Shown here piece by piece: positions 35,933 through 46,206 of a stretch of DNA of 64,000 nucleotides. The DNA comes from Betaproteobacteria bacterium (GTDB lineage Bacteria; Pseudomonadota; Gammaproteobacteria; Burkholderiales; Ga0077523). A model generated the notes under the pieces. That model had not been told where the DNA came from. It saw only the letters and a list, made by a program, of their open reading frames with translations, and did not search any database. The stretch is taken from contig WGLR01000003.1 of assembly GCA_016125475.1 (NCBI GenBank), positions 257,945 to 321,944 on the forward strand. The letters run 5' to 3'. Made by a program: the position numbers and the translations under genes. Within the stretch, counting starts at the first letter, position 1, and the number at the start of each line of letters is the position of its first letter.

Positions 35933-37149
35933 CGACGGGCACGCCGGACGCGAAACGGCCGCTCGCGGGCGTGCGCGTCCTCGAACTCGGGACGCTGATC
36001 GCGGGTCCGTTCTGTTCGCGTCTGCTCGCGGAGTTCGGCGCGGACGTGATCAAGATCGAGTCGCCGCGGGGCGGGGACCCCCTGCGCACGTGGCGCAAGC
36101 TGCACGAGGGCACGTCGCTCTGGTGGCTCGCGCAGGCGCGCAACAAGAAGTCCGTCGCGGTGGATCTCAAGACGGCAGAGGGGCAGGAGATCGTGCGGCG
36201 CCTCGCGGGCGAGGCGGACATCGTCGTCGAGAACTTCCGTCCGCGCACGCTGGAGTCGTGGGGGCTCGGCTGGGAAGCGCTCTCGCAGGCGAATCCGGGG
36301 CTCGTGATGGTGAGGCTGTCCGGCTACGGGCAGACGGGACCCTACAGCGATCGCCCCGGGTTCGGGGCGATCGGCGAGGCCATGGGCGGGCTGCGTCACC
36401 TCTCGGGGTATCCGGACCGTCCGCCGGTGCGCGTCGGCGTGTCGATCGGAGACTCGATCGCCGCGCTGTACGGCGCATTCGGCGCGCTCATGGCGCTGCG
36501 CCATCGCGAGGTGAACGGCGGACGCGGCCAGGTCGTCGACGTCGCGCTCTACGAGGCCGTCTTCGGACTCATGGAGAGCCTGCTGCCCGAGTACGACGTG
36601 TTCGGATTCGTGCGCAGCCGCACGGGGGCGTCGCTGCCCGGCATCGTGCCCTCGAACACCTACGAGACGCGCGACGGCAAGTACCTCGTGATCGGTGCGA
36701 ACAACGACAGCATCTTCAAGCGGTTCATGCGTGCCATCGGCCGGGCGGATCTCGCGGACGATCCGCAGCTCGCGACCAATGCGGGCCGGACGGCGCGCAC
36801 GGACGAGATCGACGGCGTGATCGGCGGCTGGACGCGTTCCGTCGATCTCGACGAGGCCCTGCGCGTGCTGAACGAGGCCGAGGTACCGGCGGGCAAGATC
36901 TACGACATCGCCGACATCGTGCGCGACCCGCAATACCTCGCCCGCCAGATGATCCAGACGTTCGCGCTGCCGGGCGGCGGTCAGGTCAGACTGCCGGGCA
37001 TCGTGCCGAAGCTCGATGCGACGCCCGGCGACACGCAGTGGCTGGGGCCGACACTCGGTGCCCACACGCGGGAAGTGCTCGAGGCGCTCGGCTATGCGGC
37101 GCACGACATCGACGGGCTCGCGCAGCGTGGCGTGATCGGCTGCGCATGA
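35929..37149 (+). CDS. Type III (CaiB/BaiF, Frc-like) CoA-transferase
   Basis: A 406-residue family III CoA-transferase. Motifs: GVRVLELGTLIAGPFCSRLL at the N terminus, ADVIKIESPRGGDPLR, SGYGQTGPYSDRPGF and VGVSIGDSIAALYG, whose Asp is the expected catalytic residue that forms the acyl-aspartyl anhydride. GTG start at 35929 overlaps the upstream stop. Together with the amidohydrolase and an MFS permease it suggests uptake, deacylation and CoA activation of an organic acid. Confidence 0.9.
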   Translation: MTTGTPDAKRPLAGVRVLELGTLIAGPFCSRLLAEFGADVIKIESPRGGDPLRTWRKLHEGTSLWWLAQARNKKSVAVDLKTAEGQEIVRRLAGEADIVVENFRPRTLESWGLGWEALSQANPGLVMVRLSGYGQTGPYSDRPGFGAIGEAMGGLRHLSGYPDRPPVRVGVSIGDSIAALYGAFGALMALRHREVNGGRGQVVDVALYEAVFGLMESLLPEYDVFGFVRSRTGASLPGIVPSNTYETRDGKYLVIGANNDSIFKRFMRAIGRADLADDPQLATNAGRTARTDEIDGVIGGWTRSVDLDEALRVLNEAEVPAGKIYDIADIVRDPQYLARQMIQTFALPGGGQVRLPGIVPKLDATPGDTQWLGPTLGAHTREVLEALGYAAHDIDGLAQRGVIGCA

Positions 37150-38438
37150 CCCGGGAACCGGTGCATCTCAATCCGGGCGTGCGGCCCGTCGAGGTGTGGG
37201 CCTGGGCCTGCTACGACTTCGCGAATTCCGGCTACACGACCGTCGTGATCACGGCGATCTTCAACGCGTATTTCGTCGCGGCCGTGGCCGGCAAGGCGCC
37301 CTGGGCCACGTTCGCCTGGACGGCGGCGCTCTCCGTTTCCTACGCGCTCATCGTCGTGACGGCCCCGATCGTCGGGGCGTGGGCGGACGCGCACGCCGCC
37401 AAGAAGCGTGTGCTGTTCGTCTCGACCGCCGGCTGCGTGCTCGGGACCGCTGCGCTCGCCTTCGCGGGGCCCGGCGACCTCTGGACGGCGGTCATCGCGC
37501 TCGTGGTCTCCAACTTCTTCTACGGCACGGGCGAGAACATCACGGCGGCATTCCTGCCGGAACTGGCCCGCAGCGAGTCGCTCGGAAAGATTTCGGGCTG
37601 GGCCTGGGCCTTCGGTTATGTCGGTGGTCTGCTGAGTCTCGGCGTCTGTCTCGCTTACGTGGCCTGGGCGCAGTCGCACGGCGAGGACGCCGGCCGCTTC
37701 GTGCCGGTCACGATGCTCATCACCGCGGGCCTGTTCGCGGTCGCGAGCGTGCCGACGTTCCTGCTGATGAAGGAGCGGGCCTCCCCCCAGAAGACTGCGG
37801 CAGGCGCTTATGCCGGTGCGTTTGCGCGCCTCTACCAGTCCTGGGAGCACGCGCGACGGTTCAAGGACCTCGTCCGCTTCCTCGCCTGCATCCTGTTCTA
37901 CCAGGCGGGGGTGCAGACGGTGATAGCGATCGCCGCGATCTACGCGCAGGAGGCCATGGGCTTCGGCACGCAGGAGACGCTCGTGATGGTGCTCCTCGTG
38001 AACGTCACCGCCGCGATCGGCGCGTTCGGTTTCGGCTACGTGCAGGACCGGATCGGACACGTGCGCAGCGTGGCATTGACGCTGGTGGGGTGGTGTGTGA
38101 CGACGATTGTCGCCTGGCAGGCCGTGAGTCCGGGCTGGTTCTGGGTGGCGGCCAACCTGGCGGGACTCTGCATGGGTGCGAGCCAGTCCGCGGGCCGCGC
38201 GCTCGTGGGCTACTTCAGTCCGGACGATCGCCGGGCCGAGTTCTTCGGGCTGTGGGGGCTCGCGGTCAAGCTTTCCTCGATCCTCGGACCCATCACCTAC
38301 GGGCTCATGAACTGGAGTACGGGTGGCGATCACCGGCTCGCGATGCTCTGCACGGGCGTATTCTTCGTCGTGGGGCTCGTGCTGCTGGCGGGCATCGACG
38401 TACGGCGAGGGCGTCAGGCCGCGCTCGCAGGGGAGTGA
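37146..38438 (+). CDS. MFS transporter, UMF1/Atg22-like
   Basis: A 430-residue permease with about twelve hydrophobic helices. The N-terminal EVWAWACYDFANSGYTTVVI and the GADAHAAKKR-like loop (GAWADAHAAKKR) are typical of the Atg22/UMF1 subgroup. ATG start at 37146 overlaps the CoA-transferase stop as ATGA, so it is the last gene of the three-gene operon. It is probably the importer of the operon's substrate or the exporter of its product. Confidence 0.88.
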   Translation: MTREPVHLNPGVRPVEVWAWACYDFANSGYTTVVITAIFNAYFVAAVAGKAPWATFAWTAALSVSYALIVVTAPIVGAWADAHAAKKRVLFVSTAGCVLGTAALAFAGPGDLWTAVIALVVSNFFYGTGENITAAFLPELARSESLGKISGWAWAFGYVGGLLSLGVCLAYVAWAQSHGEDAGRFVPVTMLITAGLFAVASVPTFLLMKERASPQKTAAGAYAGAFARLYQSWEHARRFKDLVRFLACILFYQAGVQTVIAIAAIYAQEAMGFGTQETLVMVLLVNVTAAIGAFGFGYVQDRIGHVRSVALTLVGWCVTTIVAWQAVSPGWFWVAANLAGLCMGASQSAGRALVGYFSPDDRRAEFFGLWGLAVKLSSILGPITYGLMNWSTGGDHRLAMLCTGVFFVVGLVLLAGIDVRRGRQAALAGE

Positions 38439-38524
38439 GTGCCCGTCGGGGGCGAGGGGGTGCGCAAATTGCTAGAGAGCTTCTGCTCCCGGGACTGCTT
38501 GGACCCATTCGGACGACTCCGCAC

Positions 38525-40087
38525 ATGCTGACCTGGCTCAAACCCGCTTCCGACGCTGCCCACCCGATGGCGGACCCGAGGTCCGCGCGGCAGGTGCTGG
38601 TTTCCCTGCCGCACGGCAGTCCGGCCACGGCGCTGGAGATCCTTTCCCGGCACCTGGATTCGGTTCGGGAGGCCGAGGGGCTCACGGCCGCCCGGGCCTT
38701 CGAGATCATCGACGAGATCGATCGCGCCGCGAAAGTCTTCCAGAAGCCGCTCACGCGCGAATTCCTGGACGCGCCGCCACAGAATCCCGCGGCGGCGACA
38801 CGCATCGCGCACATCACGGGAACCTACTGGCACTGCCTCGCGCGCGCCTACCGGATGATGCTCGAGATGTACGAGACGGGGGATCCCACGGCCCAGGCGC
38901 TCAAGCCCCGGCTGGCGCTCATCGCCGCCCGCGCGCTGCGTGCGTTCAACCTTCAGCTCAAGTGGCAGCTCCTGCGCTACGCCCCGCTCGAGCCCGCGCT
39001 CTGGGGAAGTCTGGCCCGTGTCTACGAGGTCGCCGAACGCAACGGCGTCGCCGGGGCCGATGTCGAGATCTACGCCGGCCCCTGGGGGGTGTCCACCGTG
39101 CGTCGCGAGATGCTGAAGGCGATGATGCTCGCGGTCTCGTCCACGGATGCGCTCAAGAAGCCGCAGATCGAGGTCGTGGAGCGTCTCTGCGCCCAGTATT
39201 CGGAATTCTTCGAACTGCGGGCGGAGCCCGCACCGGGTGTGCATTTCCGGTTCGATCTCGACGCCGACCAGGCGCCCGCGCGCGCCTCGACACGCGGCGG
39301 CACGGGCCGCACCGTTCGCTACTTCGGGCCCAGCGGAGCGGCGTCCCATCTCAGGGAACTCGCGCAGGAGATCCGGAAGTCCGGGGTCGTCCCCATCGAG
39401 GTCAATCTCGGCGGGGTGTACCCCGCACGGGACGTCGTGTTCGTCCTGGAGCACCTCGCCCACTACTGGTCGCCGATCCCGCCGGCCCGGCGAGAGAAGC
39501 GGCGGGGCACCGAGGAGCGCGTCGAGGTCGTGCACGGTTTCGACAACCTGATTGCCGCGATCGACGCGGACGAGTTCGGCTGGGATTTCGACGTGAGCCG
39601 GCTCGAGGACTGGCACCTCGAGGACGAGAGCCCGGCCGGCTTCGGTGCCCTCGTGCCTGCGGGCCGCAGCGACTGGATCTCCCCGGGCGAGCTCGTCGGC
39701 CTGCGCTACCTCGACGAGGGGGTCGCGTGGGCGGTCGGTGTCGTGCGGCGCGTCAACCTCCTGGACCGGACCCGGCGACGCGTGGGGCTCGAGCTTCTGT
39801 CGCGCGGCGGCAATCGTGTCGTGCTGAACGAACTCCTGTCCGACGGCAGCCCGGATCCGTCGCCGACCGCCTCGGTCGACGCGCTGCTGCTGCACTCGCC
39901 CGCCGACAACACGATCGGCCGGCTCACCGTACAGATCGCGCTGAAGCCCTCACGCTTCGACCTCCGCGACAGCTACGGGCTCATGCTCTACGGCATGGAC
40001 TACCTGCTCGTGCCCAAGGGCATCGTCGAATCCGGCGAGGACTACGTGATCGCCGAATACCGCGTGCTCGTGCGGTCGTCCGACTAG
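38525..40087 (+). CDS. Unrecognised protein, possible PilZ-like C-terminal region
   Basis: A 520-residue, probably cytoplasmic protein with no signal peptide or membrane helix. The N-terminal 200 residues are helical (RQVLVSLPHG, IIDEIDRAAKVFQKPL). A Gly/Thr-rich linker near 255-270 follows. The region LVGLRYLDEGVAWAVGVVRRV with RVGLELLSRGGN resembles a PilZ beta-barrel strand pair, but the canonical RxxxR and D/NxSxxG c-di-GMP motifs are not clear. A c-di-GMP link is therefore only a suggestion. It is monocistronic. Confidence 0.6.
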   Translation: MLTWLKPASDAAHPMADPRSARQVLVSLPHGSPATALEILSRHLDSVREAEGLTAARAFEIIDEIDRAAKVFQKPLTREFLDAPPQNPAAATRIAHITGTYWHCLARAYRMMLEMYETGDPTAQALKPRLALIAARALRAFNLQLKWQLLRYAPLEPALWGSLARVYEVAERNGVAGADVEIYAGPWGVSTVRREMLKAMMLAVSSTDALKKPQIEVVERLCAQYSEFFELRAEPAPGVHFRFDLDADQAPARASTRGGTGRTVRYFGPSGAASHLRELAQEIRKSGVVPIEVNLGGVYPARDVVFVLEHLAHYWSPIPPARREKRRGTEERVEVVHGFDNLIAAIDADEFGWDFDVSRLEDWHLEDESPAGFGALVPAGRSDWISPGELVGLRYLDEGVAWAVGVVRRVNLLDRTRRRVGLELLSRGGNRVVLNELLSDGSPDPSPTASVDALLLHSPADNTIGRLTVQIALKPSRFDLRDSYGLMLYGMDYLLVPKGIVESGEDYVIAEYRVLVRSSD

Positions 40088-40121
40088 GTTCGGCCTCTCC
40101 CTGCTCGTCGGTCGTGCCGTG

Positions 40122-40802
40122 TCACGGCCTGCCCGGACGCGGCGCGGGATCGAGCACGGTTCGCAGGAAACCGCCGATCGCGCGGATCTCCTCCATGCAG
40201 ACTTCGTGATCCATCGGGTATTCGTGCCACGCGACGTCGAGCCCGAGTGTGCGGACGCCCTCCGCGGCACGCCGGCCGAGTGCCACCGGGACGATGGCAT
40301 CGTGGGTGCCGTGTGCCATGAAGAGCGGCATCGTCCGCAGGGCAGGTGACCCGAGGGCGGTCAGCGTGTCCGGCAGCGGGGCGTACGTGGACAGCGCCAC
40401 GACGCCTGCGAGCGGTACCGCACGAGCGAGTGCGGCGTGCAGCGCGATCGCGCCGCCCTGCGAGAACCCGGCGAGCACGATGCGCGCAGGCGGAATCCCG
40501 TGCCCGGACTCGCGCGCAATGAGGGCTTCGACCTGTGCGCAGGAGCGCCGCACGCCGTCGGCGTCGACGCGCCGGTCGAGATTCGCCTCCAGGATGTCGT
40601 ACCACGCACGCATCTCGTGACCGCCGTTGATCGTGACGGGGATGACCGGCGCGTGAGGAAACAGGAAACGCACGGGCAGGTCCGCGACACCGAGTTCTCC
40701 CACGACGGGCACGAAGTCCCCGCCATCGGCGCCGAGGCCGTGCAGCCAGATCACGGTCGCTTCGGGGTGGGGGTCGGTTTCGAGTTCGATGGCGTCGAGC
40801 AT
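40122..40802 (-). CDS. Alpha/beta-hydrolase carboxylesterase (phospholipase/carboxylesterase family)
   Basis: A 226-residue serine hydrolase. N-terminal TVIWLHGLGADGGDF forms the oxyanion hole, GFSQGG carries the nucleophile, and the Asp in GTHDAIVP and His in YPMDHEV complete the triad. The length and the RFLFPHAPVIPVTINGG segment match the cytoplasmic EstB/YpfH group that hydrolyses short acyl esters. It lies upstream (on the minus strand downstream) of a repeat element and mog. Confidence 0.9.
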   Translation of the reverse strand: MLDAIELETDPHPEATVIWLHGLGADGGDFVPVVGELGVADLPVRFLFPHAPVIPVTINGGHEMRAWYDILEANLDRRVDADGVRRSCAQVEALIARESGHGIPPARIVLAGFSQGGAIALHAALARAVPLAGVVALSTYAPLPDTLTALGSPALRTMPLFMAHGTHDAIVPVALGRRAAEGVRTLGLDVAWHEYPMDHEVCMEEIRAIGGFLRTVLDPAPRPGRP

Positions 40803-40964
40803 GGTGTTACGGGCGATGGGCTATAGGCTATGGGCGATGGGTGAGAGGCGATGGGTGAGAGGCGATGGGTGAGAGGCGATGGGCTATAGGCGCGGGGCGG
40901 AGAGGGGGCATTGTGCGCTGACGCGGGGGTAGTGTGCCCCGAACCCCGCACCCCGCACCCGCCT
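40803..40964. repeat. Second copy of the REP-like dispersed element
   Basis: The gap between the esterase and mog genes is repeat DNA: three exact tandem copies of GGCGATGGGTGAGA at 40833-40874 plus a partial fourth, flanked by GGGCTATAGG units. The 35-base core 40913-40947, shared with 30516-30550 (34 of 35 identical), follows. The CCCCGAA tract has only one perfect unit here, then CCCCGCA twice, directly after the mog gene's 3' end. Confidence 0.85.
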
Positions 40965-41550
<586 letters not shown>

Positions 41551-41558
<8 letters not shown>

Positions 41559-42096
41559 GGGCATTGCCTTCATTCTGGGTCGGGGCGCCCGTCCCGGGTT
41601 CGGGAGTCAGCGCCTTCAGGAACTGGAAGATCTCGCGGTACGCCCGTGGAGGCTTTCCGAGGTCGTGTTCGCGGCGGGCGTTGCGCAGCAGCGTGCGCAG
41701 GTGCTGGACGTCGGCCGACGGAAAGTCGCGGACGAGTTCGCCGACCGACGCGTCGTCCGCGAGGAGACGTTCGCGCCAGCGCTCGAGCCGGTGCAGCCAG
41801 GCCGCGTGCGCATGGGAATGACCCTCGATCGCGTCGAGCTGGGCGCGGACCGCATCGGCGTCCACGCGCCGCATGAGCTTGCCCACGTACTGGAGCTGCC
41901 GGCGCAGCGCGCCGAACTTGTTCATGCCCTTGGCCTCCAACACGGCGTCACGCAACGCGTCGGGCAGGTCCATGGCCGTGATGCGGTCCTCCGGGAGCGC
42001 GACCAGCGCCTCGCCGAGATCCTGCAGGGCCGTCATCTCCCGCTTGCGCCGGGACTTGCTCGGTCCGGCTTCGGTGTCGTCTTGCGTGTCGGTCAT
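41551..42096 (-). CDS. yjgA: YjgA/DarP family ribosome-associated protein
   Basis: A 181-residue DUF615 protein with KSRRKREMTALQDLGEALVAL and GKLMRRVDADAVRAQLDAIE, both diagnostic. YjgA (DarP) associates with the large ribosomal subunit late in assembly. ATG at 42096 is favoured over 42132 because a TATGAT -10-like element lies at 42109-42114 on the minus strand, between the two. It is divergent from pmbA, as in many proteobacteria. Confidence 0.92.
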
Positions 42097-42231
42097 GGGT
42101 GAGTTGATATCATAAATGCCCGGTTCGGACATCTCCTCCCCGGGCCGTCGCGTGACGCGCCCGCGTCGGTGTGAGACATTCTGCCCCGAACCACCCGTGC
42201 ATCAGAACAGAACATCCGAGAACGTTCCTCA

Positions 42232-43575
42232 GTGAAAACCTCCGATCGCTTTTCCTACGAACTCGACCAGCTGAAGTCCCTCGCCCACGACGTCCTGGGC
42301 ATGGCCGCCCGGCTCGGCGCCACCAGCGCCGAACTCGACGTGAGCGAGAGCCGCGGCCAGACCGTGACCGTGCGTCGCGGCGAGGTCGAGACCATCGAGT
42401 ACAACCGCGACAAGGGCCTGTCCGTCACGGTCTACGTCGGTCACCGGCGCGGGCACGCGTCAAGCGCGGACCTCTCGCCGAAGGCGCTCGAGGACACGGT
42501 GCGTGCGGCCGTCTCGATCGCGAGCCACACCGCCGAGGACGACTGCGCGGGGCTCGCCGACGAGGATCTCCTCGCACGAGACCCGGAAGACCTCGAACTC
42601 CATCACCCGTGGGACCTGCCGGTCGAGCGCGCCATCGAGATCGCGCGCGAGTGCGAGGCGGCCGCCCTCGCGGTCGATCCGCGCATCTCGAACTCCGAAG
42701 GCGGCAGTGTCGCGACCCACGCGTCGCAGTTCGTCTACGCGAACTCCCTCGGGTTCGTCGGCGGTTTTCCGGCGTCGCGCCACAGCATCTCCTGTTCAGT
42801 CGTCGCGGGCAAGGGCGACGACATGCAGCGCGACGACTGGTACAGCGTCTCGCGCGCCCCCGACGGCCTCGAGTCCGCCGTGGAGGTCGGTCGCCGCGCG
42901 GGCATGCGGAGCGTCGCGCGCCTCGGCTCGCGCAAGCTCGCCACGCGGCACTGTCCCGTGCTGTTCGAGGCCCCTGTCGCCGCGTCGCTGCTCGGACATT
43001 TCGCTGCGGCCGTCAGTGGCGGCAGCCTCTACCGCAAGTCCACGTTCCTGCTCGACGCGATGGGCAAGGCGGTCTTCTCGCCGATCGTGCAGATCCGTGA
43101 CCTCGCGCACGTCCCCGGCGGCATCGCGAGCAGCGCGTTCGACGACGAAGGCGTCGCGACGCACGATCGCGACATCGTGCAGAACGGCGTGCTGCAAGGC
43201 TATTTCCTGGGAAGCTACTCCGCGCGAAAGCTCGGCATGCGGTCCACCGGGAACGCCGGCGGTACGCACAATCTCGTGCTGGCGCCCACGGGCGAGTCCT
43301 TCGACGCGCTGCTCGCGAGACTCGGTACCGGGCTGCTCGTGACCGAGATGCTCGGTCACGGCATCAATCTCGTGACGGGCGACTATTCCCGCGGCGCGGC
43401 CGGCTTCTGGGTCGAGAACGGGGAGATCGCCTATCCCGTGCACGAGATCACCGTCGCAGGCAATCTCTCCGCGATGTTCCGCGGAATCGTCGCGGCGGGG
43501 ACCGACGTGCTCGTGCGCGGCGCCCGTCAGTGCGGTTCCTTGCTGATCGACGACATGACGGTCGCGGGCGACTGA
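42232..43575 (+). CDS. pmbA: Metalloprotease PmbA/TldE
   Basis: A 447-residue TldE subunit of the TldD/TldE heterodimeric protease. TldD, which carries the zinc site, is not in the window. Motifs: SAELDVSESRGQTVTVRRGEV, SSADLSPKALEDTVRAA and the C-terminal GTGLLVTEMLGHGINLVTGDYSRGAAGFWVENGEI. GTG start at 42232. TldD/E matures some RiPPs (microcin B17) and degrades CcdA in E. coli; the local role is unknown. Confidence 0.95.
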   Translation: MKTSDRFSYELDQLKSLAHDVLGMAARLGATSAELDVSESRGQTVTVRRGEVETIEYNRDKGLSVTVYVGHRRGHASSADLSPKALEDTVRAAVSIASHTAEDDCAGLADEDLLARDPEDLELHHPWDLPVERAIEIARECEAAALAVDPRISNSEGGSVATHASQFVYANSLGFVGGFPASRHSISCSVVAGKGDDMQRDDWYSVSRAPDGLESAVEVGRRAGMRSVARLGSRKLATRHCPVLFEAPVAASLLGHFAAAVSGGSLYRKSTFLLDAMGKAVFSPIVQIRDLAHVPGGIASSAFDDEGVATHDRDIVQNGVLQGYFLGSYSARKLGMRSTGNAGGTHNLVLAPTGESFDALLARLGTGLLVTEMLGHGINLVTGDYSRGAAGFWVENGEIAYPVHEITVAGNLSAMFRGIVAAGTDVLVRGARQCGSLLIDDMTVAGD

Positions 43576-43593
43576 CGCGGGAGACCGGCACGC

Positions 43594-44556
43594 GTGGCCA
43601 CGCGCCAGACGTCCCATTCGTACGCCCAGTCCGGCGGCCGCCCGTCCGAACAGGCGGCACGTCAGGAACGCGATGACGGCCGCGGCCGCAATGTCGGCGC
43701 CCGCATCGTCGACTGGTTCGGCATGGGTGGGGTCGCGCCCGACGACCCCGAGCGGGCGTGGCAGTGGGAGCGGCGGCTGCACTGGGTCATGATCGGGGTC
43801 GCGCTGCTGTCGATCCCCGCGTTCTACCTCGAGGAATTCGCGACGGCCCGTCCGCTGCGCACGCTCGGATCGCTCATCGAGGGCTTCATCCTGGCCGCGT
43901 TCGCGGCCGAGATGGCGTGGATGCTCCACGTCGTGCGTTTCAGGCGGAAGTACCTGCTGCGCAACTGGCTGGACGTGATGATCATCGCGTTCTGCGCGGC
44001 GAGCCTCGTGGGATTCGAGTCCGAGTGGATCGCGCTCGTGAGGCTGCTTCGCCTCGCGCTGGTGGGGATGCTGCTCGCACGCGCCGCCGGGGCGAGTCGC
44101 AGGCTGTTCCGGCCGGGCGGACTCCCGTATCTCCTCGCCTTCGGCCTGCTCGCGCTGCTCGCGGCCGGCCTGGGGTTCTACTGGCTCGAGCCGACCGTAC
44201 ACAGCGTGTCCGAGGGGCTCTGGCTAGCGTTCGTGACGGGGGCCACCGTCGGCTACGGCGACTTCGTGCCGACCACGCCGGGCGCGCGCCTGTTCGCCGT
44301 GTTCATCGTGATCATCGGTGTCGCGACGATCTCGCTCGTGACCGCGAACGTCGCCGCGCTGGTCATCGGCGAGGACGAGACACGGCTTCGGCATGAGATG
44401 CACGAGGACATCCGCAGGATGCGCCGCGAACTCGCGCAGATCCTCACGGAGGAAGAACGCACGCTCGTGCGCGAACTGCACCGGGACGTGCGCGAACTCC
44501 GGGCGGAGATGGCGAGACTGCGCGAGGAAGTGCGCGCATATCGTCACGAACGCTGA
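43594..44556 (+). CDS. Voltage-gated potassium-channel-like ion channel
   Basis: A 320-residue six-helix channel subunit. The filter TVGYGDFVPTTPGARLFA is canonical for K+. An S4-like segment (LVRLLRLALVGMLLARA) carries arginines, and an Arg/Glu-rich coiled coil (about residues 265-320) probably helps tetramerise. GTG at 43594 has GGGAG upstream. The first 60 residues are hydrophilic. It is 18 bases after pmbA, probably cotranscribed. Confidence 0.88.
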   Translation: MATRQTSHSYAQSGGRPSEQAARQERDDGRGRNVGARIVDWFGMGGVAPDDPERAWQWERRLHWVMIGVALLSIPAFYLEEFATARPLRTLGSLIEGFILAAFAAEMAWMLHVVRFRRKYLLRNWLDVMIIAFCAASLVGFESEWIALVRLLRLALVGMLLARAAGASRRLFRPGGLPYLLAFGLLALLAAGLGFYWLEPTVHSVSEGLWLAFVTGATVGYGDFVPTTPGARLFAVFIVIIGVATISLVTANVAALVIGEDETRLRHEMHEDIRRMRRELAQILTEEERTLVRELHRDVRELRAEMARLREEVRAYRHER

Positions 44557-44632
44557 CGCCCGGGGAATCGGCGGTCGCCCCCCGGACCTGGAAACATCCA
44601 TCGACAACCTGCAGAAGAGAGCGAACGATCAC

Positions 44633-45766
44633 ATGGCCACCATCAGCTACCTCACCACCACCCAGTTCGACTTCGGCGCGATCGGACTCCTCGCGGGCGA
44701 GTGCACGCGTCTCGGCATCGCCCGGCCCCTGATCGTCACCGACGCCGGGATCGTCGCGTCCGGCCTGCTCGACCGCCTGCGCGATGCCCTGCCGGCGGGC
44801 ATGTCCGCCCGGGTGTTCGACGGCACGCCGCCGAACCCGACCGAACGCGCGGTCCTGGCGGCACTCGAGCGCTATCGCGAAGCCGGCGCGGACGGTGTCA
44901 TCGCGATCGGTGGCGGTTCGTCGATCGACCTGGGCAAGGCCGTCGCGCTGATGGCCACGCACCCGGGGCCGCTCGTGCAGTACGCGGCCGTGGAAGGCGG
45001 TGCCGGACGCATCACCGCCGCGGTGGCACCGCTCGTCGCGATTCCGACGACGGCCGGCACGGGAAGCGAAGTGGGACGCGGATCCGTGATCGTGCTCGAG
45101 GACGGCCGGAAGCTCGGCTTCCTGTCGCCGCACCTGCTGCCGAAGGTCGCGATCTGCGACCCGGAACTCACGATCGGGCTGCCGCCCATCCTCACGGCGG
45201 CCACCGGCATGGACGCGGTCGCGCACTGCATCGAGACCTTCCTGTCGCCGCTCGTGAATCCTCCCGCGGAGGCCATCGCGCTGGACGGTCTCGCGAAGGC
45301 GGCCACGCACATCGAACGCGCGACGAAGGACGGCTCCGACCGCGAGGCGCGCTGGAACATGATGATGGCCGCGATGGAAGGCGCGCTCGCATTCCAGAAG
45401 GGCCTCGGGGCGGTGCACGCGCTGTCGCATCCGCTCGGCGCACTGCACGACCTGAAACTCCACCACGGGACGCTCAACGCGGTGCTGCTCCCCGGCGTGA
45501 TCCGCTTCAACGCGCCGGCCGTGGGCGACAAGGTGGCGCGGCTCGGGGCGACCATGGGACTGCCCGCGGGTGTCGACGTCGCGCAGGCGATCGCGGATCT
45601 CAACGCGCGGCTCGGCCTGCCGCCGGGCCTCAGGTCGATGGGCGTGCCGCGCGAGGCGCTCGCGGGAATCGCCCGGGCGGCCCCGCGGGACCACTGCCAC
45701 GCCACCAATCCGCGCAAGGCGACGGAGGCGCAATACCTGGCGCTGCTCGAGGAAGCCTGGATCTGA
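44633..45766 (+). CDS. Iron-containing alcohol dehydrogenase
   Basis: A 377-residue group III dehydrogenase with NAD-binding GGGSSIDLGKAVAL and metal ligands in GMDAVAHCIE (Asp, His), GAVHALSHPLG (His) and LKLHHGTLNAVL (His). The IPTTAGTGSEVGRGSVI segment is typical. It oxidises or reduces alcohols/aldehydes; the substrate is not clear. ATG at 44633 is preceded by AGAAGAGAG. It converges on the cupin gene. Confidence 0.92.
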   Translation: MATISYLTTTQFDFGAIGLLAGECTRLGIARPLIVTDAGIVASGLLDRLRDALPAGMSARVFDGTPPNPTERAVLAALERYREAGADGVIAIGGGSSIDLGKAVALMATHPGPLVQYAAVEGGAGRITAAVAPLVAIPTTAGTGSEVGRGSVIVLEDGRKLGFLSPHLLPKVAICDPELTIGLPPILTAATGMDAVAHCIETFLSPLVNPPAEAIALDGLAKAATHIERATKDGSDREARWNMMMAAMEGALAFQKGLGAVHALSHPLGALHDLKLHHGTLNAVLLPGVIRFNAPAVGDKVARLGATMGLPAGVDVAQAIADLNARLGLPPGLRSMGVPREALAGIARAAPRDHCHATNPRKATEAQYLALLEEAWI

Positions 45767-45775
45767 TCGAAGCGC

Positions 45776-45804
45776 CTCGCGCGCGGCGGCGCGACGCGCG
45801 CGAG
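45776..45804. terminator. GC-rich hairpin between convergent genes
   Basis: CTCGCGCGCG pairs with CGCGCGCGAG across a 9-base loop, between the dehydrogenase and cupin stops. It lacks a T run, so it is only a possible terminator. Confidence 0.35.
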
Positions 45805-45817
45805 CGGTCCCCGGTAC

Positions 45818-46132
45818 TCAGCGGCCGGGGATGACCTTCTCCGTCATCACGAGGAATGCGCTGTCCTCGTAGGCCTCGAGGTCGTGACGTTCGGCCTTGC
45901 CCGTGTGGTGGTAGTCGCCCGCACGGAGATCGGCGTCACCGATGCGCAGGTGACCGCTCACGACGTAGACCTCCTCGCGGCCGAGGTGGCCGTGCATCTC
46001 GATCGTCGCTCCCCTGGCAATGCGGATGAGCGAGGTCCGTCCGCCATCCGGCTGCTCCCAGAGCACCGCACGCTCGACGCCGGGCTGCTTGCCCGCCACC
46101 CACTTCTGCTCTGCCACGCTGACTGCGAACAT
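45818..46132 (-). CDS. Small cupin-domain protein
   Basis: A 104-residue single-domain cupin. The metal site is visible as HGHLGREEVYVVSG with a further His in GDYHHTG, so it could bind a divalent metal. No catalytic assignment is possible from sequence. It converges with the iron-type dehydrogenase gene and shares no operon. Confidence 0.8.
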   Translation of the reverse strand: MFAVSVAEQKWVAGKQPGVERAVLWEQPDGGRTSLIRIARGATIEMHGHLGREEVYVVSGHLRIGDADLRAGDYHHTGKAERHDLEAYEDSAFLVMTEKVIPGR

Positions 46133-46206
46133 TTCTCTGACCCTCGACCGGTTGCGTCAGACGGATTGTAGTCGTGCGGGCGGGCCGGTGCGCGGCCCCC
46201 CCCGAA

